From NCBI RefSeq assembly GCF_016907545.1, contig NZ_JAFBCD010000001.1, forward strand, positions 124,001 through 188,000: a stretch of 64,000 bases of DNA. Reading direction: 5' to 3'. The translations under genes and the position numbers were made by a program. The number at the start of each line of letters is the position of its first letter. Position 1 is the stretch's first letter. Under the pieces are notes generated by a model. That model was not told the origin of the DNA, did no database searches, and saw only the letters and a list, made by a program, of their open reading frames with translations. Positions 54,226 through 62,202 of the stretch are shown here, piece after piece. Origin of the DNA: Paenarthrobacter ilicis. Lineage in GTDB: Bacteria > Actinomycetota > Actinomycetes > Actinomycetales > Micrococcaceae.

Positions 54226-56322
54226 ATGGACTCCGCTAAAAATGCCGCCGCTGATCAGCAACCCGAAACGCCCTTCCACGATCTTGACCACTACCTCGCC
54301 ATCCCGCGGGTGGGTGGCCTGACCATGAGCCCCGATGGCCGGCGGCTGGTCACGGTGGTTACGACGCTCAATGGCAAGGGTACGGAATTCGGCAGCGCAC
54401 TCTGGGAGTTGGATCCTGAAGGACGGAACCCGGCCCGCCGGATCACCCGGAGTTCCAAAGGTGAAGCCGGTGCCGTCTTTTCTGCCACGGGGGACCTCTA
54501 CTTCACTTCGGGTCGCCCGGACCCGGAGAATCCCGACGCCGACCCCGTGAGCGCCCTCTGGCTGCTGCCGGCTGGTGGGGGTGAGGCCCGGGTGGTGTGC
54601 TCGCGCGCCGGCGGTGTCGGCTCAGTGATGGCCGCGCAGGCTGCGGATGCAACCTTCGTGACAGCTGAGGTTCTGGCGGGATCCACCACTGAAGAGAACG
54701 ACGAAGAACGTCGCAAAAACCGCAAGGACAACAAGGTCTCGGCAATCCTCCACAGCAGCTATCCCATCCGCTACTGGGATGCCGATCTGGGCCCCGGCCA
54801 GCCCCGCCTGTTTGCCGTGGAGAAGGGTGAAGAGGCCCAGCCGGGCAAGCCCTCCACCGTAGATGCCACGCCGCCGCCTACCCTGCGGAACCTGACGCCC
54901 GACGTCGGCGGTTCCCTGCGCGAGGCGAAAACCGTGGTGAGCCCCGACGGAAAAACCATCTACACCAGCATGACAAAAGCGCTGGCCAAGGCTGACAGCC
55001 GTGAGGTGCTGGCCGCCGTCGACGTCGCAACCGGGACCATCAAAGTACTGCTGGACCAGCCGGGGATGAGCTATTTCCCCGGCCCCGTCAGCCCGGACAA
55101 CCGGACGCTGGTGGTGGAGAGCGAAAGCGACACCACTCCCACCCAGGCTCCCCTCGTCAAGCTGCACTTGCTGGACGTCGCCGACGGCGGTGAGCCCAAG
55201 CCGCTGGCACACCACTGGGACCGCTGGGCAACGGCGCTGGCTTGGCTTCCGGACGGCAGTGCCGTCCTGGTCAAAGCGGACGACGACGGCGCGGCGCCGG
55301 TCTTCCGCGTCGACCTCGCCGACGGGAGTGTCACCAGGGTGACGCAGGACGCGGCCGCCTACACCGACGTCGTGGTGGCACCCGACGGAAACACCGCCTA
55401 CGCGCTGCGGAGCTCCTACGAATTTCCCACGGAAGCCGTCCGCATCGATCTGGCCACCGGCGATGTTGTGCGTTTGCAGGCACCGGCCGAGCGTCCTGTG
55501 TACAAAGGTCGCCTTGAGCGCGTAGAGGCAACGGCCGACGACGGCGTCAGGGTGCCCGCGTACCTGGCGCTTCCGGAGGGGGCCTCGGCGGAGAACCCTG
55601 CCCCGTTGTTGTTGTGGATCCACGGCGGCCCGCTCAATTCATGGAATGCCTGGACCTGGCGGTGGAACCCGTGGCTGATGGTGGCCAAGGGGTACGCGGT
55701 CCTGCTGCCGGATCCCGCGCTGTCCACCGGGTATGGCCAGGACTTCATTCAGCGTGGGTGGGGCGAGTGGGGGAAGAAGCCGTACACGGACCTCATGGCC
55801 ATCACCGATTCCGTGGTGTCCCGGGACGACATTGACCAGACCCGGACCGCGGCGATGGGCGGATCCTTTGGCGGGTATATGGCCAACTGGGTTGCCGGCC
55901 AGACCGATCGCTTCAAGGCAATCGTAACCCACGCCAGTTTGTGGGCCTTGGATCAGTTCGGTCCTACCACCGACGCCGCCCAGTACTGGCTGAAGGAAAT
56001 GACCGAGGACATGGCGATGGAGAACTCGCCGCACCGTCACGTTAGCAACATCAAGACGCCCATGCTGGTGATCCACGGCGACAAGGATTACCGGGTTCCG
56101 ATCGGCGAGGGCTTGAGGCTCTGGTACGAGCTCCTGTCCTCCTCGCAACTGCCGGCCGATGAGAACGGGCAGAGTCCGCACCGCTTCCTCTATTTCCCGG
56201 ATGAGAACCACTGGGTATTGCAGCCGCAGCATGCCAAGGTTTGGTACGGCGTGGTGGAGCACTTCCTGGCCAAGCAGGTTCTCGGCCAAGATGTGGACGT
56301 CCCGGAGGTTCTGGGCCTTTAG
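54226..56322 (+). CDS. S9 family peptidase (prolyl oligopeptidase type)
   Basis: 698 aa, cytoplasmic by absence of a signal. An N-terminal beta-propeller (repeated S/V-PDG segments such as MSPDGRRL, VSPDGKTIY, LPDGSAVLV) covers about residues 1-420. The alpha/beta-hydrolase domain holds the nucleophile in MGGSFGGYMANWVAG (Ser about 547), LLLWIHGGPLNSWN as oxyanion region, MLVIHGDKDYRVPIGEG with the Asp and DENHWVL with the His. It resembles acylaminoacyl-peptidase/DPP-like enzymes. A TTG at 54214 would add four residues; both starts have weak ribosome sites. Confidence 0.9.
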   Translation: MDSAKNAAADQQPETPFHDLDHYLAIPRVGGLTMSPDGRRLVTVVTTLNGKGTEFGSALWELDPEGRNPARRITRSSKGEAGAVFSATGDLYFTSGRPDPENPDADPVSALWLLPAGGGEARVVCSRAGGVGSVMAAQAADATFVTAEVLAGSTTEENDEERRKNRKDNKVSAILHSSYPIRYWDADLGPGQPRLFAVEKGEEAQPGKPSTVDATPPPTLRNLTPDVGGSLREAKTVVSPDGKTIYTSMTKALAKADSREVLAAVDVATGTIKVLLDQPGMSYFPGPVSPDNRTLVVESESDTTPTQAPLVKLHLLDVADGGEPKPLAHHWDRWATALAWLPDGSAVLVKADDDGAAPVFRVDLADGSVTRVTQDAAAYTDVVVAPDGNTAYALRSSYEFPTEAVRIDLATGDVVRLQAPAERPVYKGRLERVEATADDGVRVPAYLALPEGASAENPAPLLLWIHGGPLNSWNAWTWRWNPWLMVAKGYAVLLPDPALSTGYGQDFIQRGWGEWGKKPYTDLMAITDSVVSRDDIDQTRTAAMGGSFGGYMANWVAGQTDRFKAIVTHASLWALDQFGPTTDAAQYWLKEMTEDMAMENSPHRHVSNIKTPMLVIHGDKDYRVPIGEGLRLWYELLSSSQLPADENGQSPHRFLYFPDENHWVLQPQHAKVWYGVVEHFLAKQVLGQDVDVPEVLGL

Positions 56323-56325
56323 CCC

Positions 56326-56412
56326 CTCTCTCACGTCCCGTCGGGTTGTGGGGGTTGCTCTCTCACGTCCCGTCGGGTTGTGGGGGTTACTCTCTCACGT
56401 CCCGTCGGGTTG
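56326..56412. repeat. 32-bp intergenic tandem repeat, locus 2
   Basis: CTCTCTCACGTCCCGTCGGG begins at 56326, 56358 and 56390, an exact 32-base period, with GTTGTGGGGGTT between. It fills the gap between the convergent S9 peptidase and GNAT genes. Confidence 0.8.
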
Positions 56413-56417
56413 CTTCT

Positions 56418-56927
56418 TCAGAGCTCCCTGATCATGCGGGTATTGCCCAGGGTGTTCGGCTTGACCCGGGCCAGGTCCAGGAACTCGGCCACACCTTCGT
56501 CATGGGACCGCAGGAGTTCGGAGTAGACCGCGGGGTCAACGGCCGATTGGTCAGCCATGACCTCGAATCCGTGGCGCTTGAAGAACTCCACCTCAAACGT
56601 CAGGCAGAACACCCTGCTGACGCCCAAGGCCTTGGCCTCTTCGAGAAGGTTCTCCACCAGGACGTGCCCTACTCCGCGGCCGCGCCACGAGTCCGAGGCT
56701 GCCAGCGTGCGGATTTCCGCCAAGTCTTCCCACATCACGTGCAGGGCCCCGCAGCCGATGACTTCGCCGTCGCTGGATTCGGCAATACGGAATTCCTGCA
56801 GGCTCTCGTAGTAGGCCACCGTTTCCTTGGCCATGAGGATCCGTTCCTCTGCCAGAGGGGCTACGAGCCTCTTGATCGCTGCCACATCGCTGGTTCGGGC
56901 GGGACGGAGGCTGAAGGTCGAATTCAC
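56418..56927 (-). CDS. Amino-acid N-acetyltransferase (GNAT family)
   Basis: 169 aa. The acetyl-CoA binding motif is DSWRGRGVGHVLVENLLEEA; ILMAKETVAYYESLQEF, CGALHVMWEDLAEIRTLAAS and FCLTFEVEFFKRHGFE match the stand-alone actinobacterial amino-acid acetyltransferases related to N-acetylglutamate synthase. A role in arginine synthesis is possible but not shown because no arg genes are nearby. Starts at a GTG. It lies between two related tandem-repeat arrays. Confidence 0.88.
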   Translation of the reverse strand: MNSTFSLRPARTSDVAAIKRLVAPLAEERILMAKETVAYYESLQEFRIAESSDGEVIGCGALHVMWEDLAEIRTLAASDSWRGRGVGHVLVENLLEEAKALGVSRVFCLTFEVEFFKRHGFEVMADQSAVDPAVYSELLRSHDEGVAEFLDLARVKPNTLGNTRMIREL

Positions 56928-56955
56928 TTCACCATCCTAACGAGCCGCAGCCGGG

Positions 56956-57076
56956 TTGGGATGTGAGTGAGGAATGGCGGGTGGGGGTTGGGATGTGAGA
57001 GAGGAATGGCGGGTGGGGGTTGGGATGTGAGAGAGGAATGACGGGTGGGGGTGGGGATGTGAGAGAGGGATGGGGG
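56956..57076. repeat. 32-bp intergenic tandem repeat, locus 3
   Basis: TTGGGATGTGAG-type units begin at 56956, 56988, 57020 and 57052, an exact 32-base period, nearly four copies (the fourth diverged). The complementary strand reads TCTCTCACATCCC, the core shared with loci 1 and 2. It lies just upstream of the GNAT gene, within the non-coding stretch 56928-57158. Confidence 0.8.
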
Positions 57077-57158
57077 TTTATTTTTCTAAATTTGATGGAT
57101 AAACTTGAGGTGCCAGCTGGGGGAGCTTCCATCACATCGGTCACATCGAGAGAAGATC

Positions 57159-57359
57159 ATGCAGTCCCACGCGTCGTTTCCAGATGGTTCAGCACCCCGT
57201 GTCACGTTTCCGGACATTTCGGCCTTCCACATCGAGGTGACGCCTGGGGCGCCCCCACAGGAAGGCCCGTGGCCCTACGAAAGGCCAGACGCCCGGGACC
57301 TTTTCTCTGCTTTTTGGCCGGACTGCCAAGCCAGCGGAGAGGAACCTCTTCCCCGTTAA
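57159..57359 (+). CDS. Possible small hypothetical ORF before dhaK
   Basis: A 66-codon frame from ATG 57159 encodes a soluble, Pro/Phe-rich protein (ASFPDGSAPRVTFPDI, PDARDLFSAFWPDC). The only ribosome-site candidate is AGAGAAG. I do not recognise it. Other frames in the same stretch are also open, so coding status is doubtful; the alternative is dhaK leader sequence. Confidence 0.25.
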   Translation: MQSHASFPDGSAPRVTFPDISAFHIEVTPGAPPQEGPWPYERPDARDLFSAFWPDCQASGEEPLPR

Positions 57360-57439
57360 CTCCCGGCCGAAGGTCTACCGTGGCCCGGGCCGCCGGTAGT
57401 AGGGTCAGAGCACCAGCCACAGCACGCCAGGAGCATCCC

Positions 57440-58441
57440 ATGAAAAAGCTCATCAATGATCCACGCGCCGTAGTGGACGAGTCCGTTGAAGGATTCGGCA
57501 TGGCCCATGCCGACATTGTGGACGTCCACCCCGACCCCAAGTTCGTCGTCAGGAAGGCCGCACCGGTGGCGGGCAAAGTCGCCCTCGTTTCCGGTGGCGG
57601 CAGCGGCCATGAGCCGTTGCACGCCGGTTTCGTTGGACTGGGAATGCTCGACGCCGCGGTGCCGGGCGCCGTCTTCACCTCGCCAACGCCGGACCAGATC
57701 ATCCCGGCGACAGTCGCCGTGGACTCAGGCGCCGGCGTCGTACACATTGTGAAGAACTACACCGGTGACGTCCTGAACTTCGAGACGGCCGCCGAAATGG
57801 CCCAGGCCGAGGGTGTCCGGGTGCGTTCGGTGCTGGTCAATGATGACGTGGCAGTGGAGGACTCGCTGTATACCGCGGGACGTCGCGGTGTTGGTGGCAC
57901 GGTGATGGTTGAGAAGATCGCCGGAGCCTCGGCCCAGCGCGGCGACGACCTGGACACCGTCACCGCTATCGCCGAGCGCGTTGTGGCCAACGTGCGGACC
58001 ATGGGCGTTGCTTTGTCCGGCTGCACTGTGCCGCACGCCGGGACGCCGAGTTTTGAGTTGGCCGATGACGAGATCGAAATCGGGATCGGCATCCACGGTG
58101 AACCCGGGCGGCACAAGATTCCCATGGAGGGCGCCGATGCCATTACGGACCGCTTGCTGGAGCCCGTCCTGGACGATCTTGCCGTGGCCTCGGGTGACAA
58201 GGTCCTCCTGTTCGTCAACGGTATGGGCGGGACCCCGCAAAGCGAGCTCTACATCGTCTATCGCCGCGCCGCGCAGGTCCTGGCCGAGCGGGGGGTCGCG
58301 GTGGAGCGATCACTGGTTGGCAACTACGTGACGTCCCTGGAGATGCAGGGCTGTTCAGTGTCCGTGCTTCGCTTGGACGACGAGATGACCAGGCTGTGGG
58401 ATGCTCCCGTGCACACCGCGGCACTGCGGTGGGGAGCCTGA
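57440..58441 (+). CDS. dhaK: Dihydroxyacetone kinase subunit DhaK
   Basis: Binds dihydroxyacetone covalently through a histidine hemiaminal and presents it to DhaL for phosphorylation. 333 aa from ATG 57440, with AGGAG six bases upstream; the same frame upstream is not plausible coding sequence. The phosphate/substrate block VALVSGGGSGHEPLHAGFVG is near residue 48, and the catalytic His (about 219) is in GIGIHGEPGRHKI. First gene of dhaKLM. Confidence 0.94.
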   Translation: MKKLINDPRAVVDESVEGFGMAHADIVDVHPDPKFVVRKAAPVAGKVALVSGGGSGHEPLHAGFVGLGMLDAAVPGAVFTSPTPDQIIPATVAVDSGAGVVHIVKNYTGDVLNFETAAEMAQAEGVRVRSVLVNDDVAVEDSLYTAGRRGVGGTVMVEKIAGASAQRGDDLDTVTAIAERVVANVRTMGVALSGCTVPHAGTPSFELADDEIEIGIGIHGEPGRHKIPMEGADAITDRLLEPVLDDLAVASGDKVLLFVNGMGGTPQSELYIVYRRAAQVLAERGVAVERSLVGNYVTSLEMQGCSVSVLRLDDEMTRLWDAPVHTAALRWGA

Positions 58442-58443
58442 GC

Positions 58444-59097
58444 ATGGGCTTGGACGTCCGATGGGCCGTTGAATGGCTGAAGCTCTCCGCCGACGCCATG
58501 AACAGCCACCGCATGGAATTGATAGAGCTGGACCGCGCAATCGGCGACTCCGATCACGGCGAAAACATGGACCGGGGCTTCCAAGCGGTTGTCGCAAAGC
58601 TCGAGGAATCACCGCCGGAGACGCCCGGTGCGGCTCTCAAAGTGGCGGCCATGACCTTGATGTCGAAGGTGGGTGGCGCGGCCGGACCCCTTTACGGGAC
58701 GGCATACCTGCGCGCGTCCACCTCGCTGGGAGACGTCACGGACGTGGACGCCGGAGCCCTCGCGGCGGCCCTCGGGGCAGCCCGGGACGGTGTGGTGGCC
58801 CGCGGGAAGGCTGAGCCTGGCGATAAAACCATGATCGATGCCTGGACCCCAGCCGTTGAGGCCGCACAGAAAGCGGCCGCCGACGGCAAAGACCCAGGGG
58901 AGGTTCTGGACGCCGCCGCCAAAGCTGCCCAGGCTGGAGCCGAATCCACGGACGCGCTGGTGGCGCGGAAGGGCCGGGCAAGTTACCTGGGGGAGCGCAG
59001 CGCAGGGCACCGCGACCCTGGAGCCGCCTCAACAGCACTGCTTCTTCGGGCAGCCGCAACCGCTGCCGGCGCGGACCCGGGAGCCGGGGCCGCATGA
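58444..59097 (+). CDS. dhaL: Dihydroxyacetone kinase ADP-binding subunit DhaL
   Basis: Carries a tightly bound ADP that is re-phosphorylated by DhaM and used to phosphorylate DhaK-bound dihydroxyacetone. 217 aa. ELDRAIGDSDHGENMDRG holds the Mg-chelating aspartates; MSKVGGAAGPLYGTAYLRA, GDKTMIDAWTPAVEA and GRASYLGERSAGHRDPGAAS are DhaL blocks. Starts two bases after dhaK and overlaps dhaM by four. Confidence 0.94.
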   Translation: MGLDVRWAVEWLKLSADAMNSHRMELIELDRAIGDSDHGENMDRGFQAVVAKLEESPPETPGAALKVAAMTLMSKVGGAAGPLYGTAYLRASTSLGDVTDVDAGALAAALGAARDGVVARGKAEPGDKTMIDAWTPAVEAAQKAAADGKDPGEVLDAAAKAAQAGAESTDALVARKGRASYLGERSAGHRDPGAASTALLLRAAATAAGADPGAGAA

Positions 59098-59789
59098 CAG
59101 TAGGGATTGTGGTGGTGTCGCACAGCAGCAAGATTGCTGAAGGTGCCGTGGAACTCGCCGCCCAGATGGCGCCCGACGTCGAACTTGTCGCCGCCGGGGG
59201 AACGGACGACGACCGGATCGGTACCAGCCTGGAGAAGGTGCTTGCCGCCGTCGAGCAGTCACTCGTTGATTCCGGTGGCGACGGGGTTGTGGTCCTCACG
59301 GACCTGGGATCGGCCGTGATGACGGCTGAATCTGCCATGGAATTCGCCAGCGATCCTGAAGCCGTGCTGCTGGCCGATGCGCCGTTGGTGGAGGGATTGG
59401 TGGCCGCTGCTGTCGCTGCCCAGGGGGGTGCCGGCGTCGAGGATGTGCGCGGGGCGGCGGAAGCCGTCACCTTCCGCGCGGGTGCGGCGGTGCCAGGTGA
59501 GCCGGAACCTGCAGGCACCGGAACCGCTGAGCCGGATGCCAGCGGAACTTTCGAACTGATCAACCCTTTGGGACTGCACGCCCGCCCGGCAGCGAAAATA
59601 GCCGGCGGCCTGTCCGGAATGGACGTCGAAGTAACCGTCAACGGGGTGGATGGCATGTCCATGATGGCGCTGATGGCGCTCGCGGCGGGTCAGGGATCAA
59701 GGCTGCACGTCGAAGCACGCGGCAAGGACGCTGACAAGGCTGTGGGCTACGTAAGGAAACTCGTTGAGGAAGGTTTCGGCGAGCTCTGA
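59094..59789 (+). CDS. dhaM: Dihydroxyacetone kinase phosphoryl donor subunit DhaM (EIIA-Man plus HPr)
   Basis: 231 aa. An N-terminal mannose-type EIIA domain has its phosphorylated His10 in VVVSHSSKIAEG. A Pro/Ala/Glu linker of about 25 residues then leads to an HPr domain with His162 in NPLGLHARPAAK and the Ser-46-like region MSMMALMAL. The third domain of E. coli DhaM (EI-like) is absent. The phosphate therefore must come from a general PTS enzyme I encoded elsewhere. Together the operon makes a PTS-dependent, not ATP-dependent, kinase. Confidence 0.92.
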   Translation: MTVGIVVVSHSSKIAEGAVELAAQMAPDVELVAAGGTDDDRIGTSLEKVLAAVEQSLVDSGGDGVVVLTDLGSAVMTAESAMEFASDPEAVLLADAPLVEGLVAAAVAAQGGAGVEDVRGAAEAVTFRAGAAVPGEPEPAGTGTAEPDASGTFELINPLGLHARPAAKIAGGLSGMDVEVTVNGVDGMSMMALMALAAGQGSRLHVEARGKDADKAVGYVRKLVEEGFGEL

Positions 59790-59837
59790 CTTCACCCTGT
59801 TTTGCTCCAGATATTGCTAAGTACCCTGATTAGTGAT

Positions 59838-59853
59838 CTTGTAGAGGTACAAG
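59838..59853. promoter_or_regulatory. Short palindrome upstream of the CsbD gene
   Basis: CTTGTA-GAGG-TACAAG is a perfect 6-bp inverted repeat 26 bases before the csbD-like start. It may be an operator or an RNA hairpin in the leader. Confidence 0.3.
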
Positions 59854-59878
59854 TTCCTACGATGAAAGAGGCGCGAAC

Positions 59879-60055
59879 ATGGGTGCTGACGACAAGATGG
59901 AAAATGCCGGCGAGAAGCTTGGTGGCAAGGCAAAAGAAGCTGCCGGCAAGCTGACTGACGACAAGGGACTCGAAGCCGAAGGCAAGGGTGACCAGGCCAA
60001 GGCTGACCTCAAGGGCGCAGGCGAAAAGCTGAAGGACGCGTTCAAGAAGGACTAG
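59879..60055 (+). CDS. CsbD family stress protein
   Basis: 58-aa charged, helical protein: KMENAGEKLGGKAKEAAGKL and EGKGDQAKADLKGAGEKLKD are CsbD repeats. In Bacillus, CsbD is a sigma-B regulon member of unknown function; the family is common in Arthrobacter. ATG 59879 is preceded by GAAAGAGG. A perfect hairpin terminator follows the stop, so it is transcribed alone. Confidence 0.88.
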   Translation: MGADDKMENAGEKLGGKAKEAAGKLTDDKGLEAEGKGDQAKADLKGAGEKLKDAFKKD

Positions 60056-60062
60056 GAACATG

Positions 60063-60095
60063 GACAGGGCCGCTGCATCTTGCAGCGGCCCTGTC
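60063..60095 (+). terminator. CsbD gene terminator
   Basis: GACAGGGCCGCTGCA (60063-60077) and TGCAGCGGCCCTGTC (60081-60095) form a perfect 15-bp stem with a 3-base loop, then TTGCTTT. Confidence 0.85.
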
Positions 60096-60143
60096 TTGCT
60101 TTGCGAGGCGCCGTCCCGGCGCAAGATCTTATGGAGGACGTCC

Positions 60144-60404
60144 GTGAACATACTGGTAAAACTGCTGGGCCTGGCCGTGAGCCTCGGCGCAGGTGCGCTG
60201 GCCAACAAGACCCTTGAGGGACTCTGGGAAAAGAGGACGGGGAAGCCCGCACCCAAAGACGGGACTGACCTGAACGACTCTTTGCCCGGTGTTCTGGTTT
60301 TTGCCGTGGTATCCGCCGCAGTCGGCGCAGTAGTCCACATCCTCACCCAACGGGGTGCCAAGAGTGCCCTGGCCCGCATGAAGAAAACAGCAAACGAGGT
60401 CTGA
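60144..60404 (+). CDS. DUF4235 family membrane protein
   Basis: 86 aa from GTG 60144, with GGAGG six bases upstream; the same frame is open to 60060 but lies over the terminator. Two hydrophobic helices: LVKLLGLAVSLGAGALAN at the N-terminus and VLVFAVVSAAVGAVVHILT, with a GRP/KAPKDGTD loop between. DUF4235 proteins are short actinobacterial membrane proteins of unknown role. It precedes the VOC gene by two bases and may be co-transcribed with it. Confidence 0.82.
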   Translation: MNILVKLLGLAVSLGAGALANKTLEGLWEKRTGKPAPKDGTDLNDSLPGVLVFAVVSAAVGAVVHILTQRGAKSALARMKKTANEV

Positions 60405-60406
60405 AC

Positions 60407-60769
60407 ATGGCTATTGCCAAGTACCCCAGCGTTGTCATCGATTGCCCCGACGCAGCAGCGCTCGCCGCCTTTTACGCGGAATTGCTCGGCTGGCGCGTAT
60501 CCAACGAGAACGGCGACTGGTACGACGTGCGCCCGGAGGACGGCAGCAATTGCATCTCCTTCCAGCAAGTTGACGTGTACCAGGCACCGGTCTGGCCGGG
60601 CCAGACGCTCCCGCAGCAAATGCACTTTGACGTTGTGGTGGAGGACCTGGACAAGGGCGAGGAAGCGGTGGTCGCCATCGGCGCCACAAAGGCCGACCAC
60701 CAGCCAGGTGAGACCTTCCGGGTGTTCCTGGACCCCGCAGGGCACCCGTTCTGCCTCTGCCTGAGCTAG
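60407..60769 (+). CDS. VOC family protein (glyoxalase/dioxygenase fold)
   Basis: 120 aa, single VOC domain. VVIDCPDAAALAAFYAELLGW is the first beta-alpha unit; VDVYQAPVWPGQ and MHFDVVVEDLDKGEEAV follow; the end FRVFLDPAGHPFCLCLS resembles VOC proteins annotated as glyoxalase-like or fosfomycin-resistance-like. Metal ligands are not complete enough to infer an activity. Confidence 0.85.
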   Translation: MAIAKYPSVVIDCPDAAALAAFYAELLGWRVSNENGDWYDVRPEDGSNCISFQQVDVYQAPVWPGQTLPQQMHFDVVVEDLDKGEEAVVAIGATKADHQPGETFRVFLDPAGHPFCLCLS

Positions 60770-60772
60770 TTC

Positions 60773-60799
60773 GCCCCGTACCTCGGGAAGCGACGGGGC
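60773..60799. terminator. Hairpin between convergent VOC genes
   Basis: GCCCCGT (60773-60779) pairs with ACGGGGC (60793-60799). It fills the 30-base gap between two convergent genes. Confidence 0.5.
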
Positions 60800-61324
60800 T
60801 CAGTCGGCCTGTGCCTGCGCCTCCGCAGCCCACGCCTCAACGCGCTTGTTGCTCTCTTCTTCCGAGAGGTCTTCCACCCGGGTCATGATGGACCAGCGGA
60901 CCCCAAAGGGATCGCGGATGCTTGCGTACCGGTCTCCGGATACGAACGTGCTGAGGGGCTCGCGGATGGTTGCTCCGGCGTCCTGGGCGCGTTGGACCAG
61001 CCCGTCGGCGTCCTCGCAGTAGAAGCCCATGGAGTAGCAGTCGTCCTCCCCTGCAGGCGCCGGAACCAGGTGGTATTCGGGGTTGGGTTCGCCCAGTTGA
61101 AGGTGGCCGTTGCCAAAGTCCAGTTCGGCGTGGACCACCACGCCACCCATCTCAGTTTCTCCGACCACCCGGGCCCCAAAAACGTCCCGGTAGAAGGCGA
61201 TCGCGTCCTTTGCCCGTGGCACGGACAGGAACGGCGTGAGGCTGGTGAGGCCTTTGGGGATGCCGTGGACGGTGTGCTCGCCGTGGGCCGCAGTGGTGGA
61301 TTCGGTGCTTGTAGTATCGGTCAT
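60800..61324 (-). CDS. VOC family protein, PhnB/glyoxalase-like
   Basis: 174 aa from the ATG at 61324 (an ATG two codons earlier at 61330 is possible); the frame to 61432 overlaps the divergent regulator. The VOC domain includes TPFLSVPRAKDAIAFYRDVFG and VVHAELDFGNGHLQLGEPN, with YCEDADGLVQRAQDAG and SIRDPFGVRWSIMTRVED at the end, typical of the PhnB-like subgroup without enzymatic evidence. Divergent from the AraC-type regulator, which may control it. Confidence 0.85.
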   Translation of the reverse strand: MTDTTSTESTTAAHGEHTVHGIPKGLTSLTPFLSVPRAKDAIAFYRDVFGARVVGETEMGGVVVHAELDFGNGHLQLGEPNPEYHLVPAPAGEDDCYSMGFYCEDADGLVQRAQDAGATIREPLSTFVSGDRYASIRDPFGVRWSIMTRVEDLSEEESNKRVEAWAAEAQAQAD

Positions 61325-61409
61325 GGACATCACGCTACGTGCCGGTGGCCGGTGGTGGCTTGGAGATTTGCGACAAGTTTCCCTCGGCACCATTCCCAGG
61401 GAGGCGCTC

Positions 61410-62195
61410 ATGGAGGAGTCGTTCAAAGGCATCCTCTATCCCGCCCGGCTGCCCTCCTTCACCCGGATTCCCGCGCCGGACGCCGTAAGCCACTTGGTTC
61501 AATGGTTTTGGATTCCGCAATGGGACATCCAGCCCGGCCGATCGTCGCGGCAGCACGTGATCGCCTACCCCGCATCCAACCTGGTGGTTGAAGGCGGCAC
61601 TGTGGTGTTTGCCGGTGCCAGCACACGTGCCGGTTTCCGCGATCTGAGCGGCAAGGGCTGGGCCGTGGGTGCCTTGCTGAGGCCTGCTGCCGTCCCGTTG
61701 TTCACCGACGGCCCCACTGCGCTGCTGGACACGGAAAAAACCCTGCCGCTGGAAGCGCTGCGGCTTGCAGTGGCCGCCGCGATGGAGGGGAACGACGACG
61801 GTTCCCGCCTTGGGCGGGCAGTGGACGCCTTTGCGGAGTGGCTGGCGACCGTGGACGCGGGCCTGTCCAGCGAGGCCGGGCTGGCCAACCGGATGGTGGA
61901 TGTCATTGCGGAGGACCGCAGCTTGATGGCCATTGAGGACGTGGCGGCTGCTCTGTCAGTATCGCCCCGGACCCTCCAGCGCATTGCGAAGAAGTACGTG
62001 GGGTTGAGCCCGTCGGCCCTCATCAGGCGCCGCAGGTTGCAGGATGCTGCCCAGCGTGCCCGATCCGATCCAACAGCGGACCTTGCCGCGATCGCCGTCG
62101 AACTCGGCTATGCCGATCACGCGCACCTGACCAACGATTTCCGCAAATTTTTGGGTTTCACTCCGAGCAGCTACCGGCGCGAATCGGCCCCCTGA
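61410..62195 (+). CDS. AraC family transcriptional regulator (DUF6597-type N-terminus)
   Basis: 261 aa from ATG 61410, with AGGGAGG eight bases upstream; a longer frame from 61236 overlaps the divergent VOC gene. The N-terminal sensor domain has LVQWFWIPQWD and HVIAYPASNLVVEG, matching the DUF6597-type ligand domain. The C-terminal HTH_18 is IEDVAAALSVSPRTLQRIAKKYVGLSPSALI with the second helix-turn-helix ending LGYADHAHLTNDFRKFLGFTPSSYRR. It is divergent from a VOC gene, which it may regulate. Convergent with mutY (7-base gap). Confidence 0.88.
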   Translation: MEESFKGILYPARLPSFTRIPAPDAVSHLVQWFWIPQWDIQPGRSSRQHVIAYPASNLVVEGGTVVFAGASTRAGFRDLSGKGWAVGALLRPAAVPLFTDGPTALLDTEKTLPLEALRLAVAAAMEGNDDGSRLGRAVDAFAEWLATVDAGLSSEAGLANRMVDVIAEDRSLMAIEDVAAALSVSPRTLQRIAKKYVGLSPSALIRRRRLQDAAQRARSDPTADLAAIAVELGYADHAHLTNDFRKFLGFTPSSYRRESAP

Positions 62196-62202
62196 CCGGC
62201 CG

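Noticed and set aside
56956-57076. CRISPR-like array at locus 3
   Set aside because: The whole 32-base unit repeats with no variable spacers.
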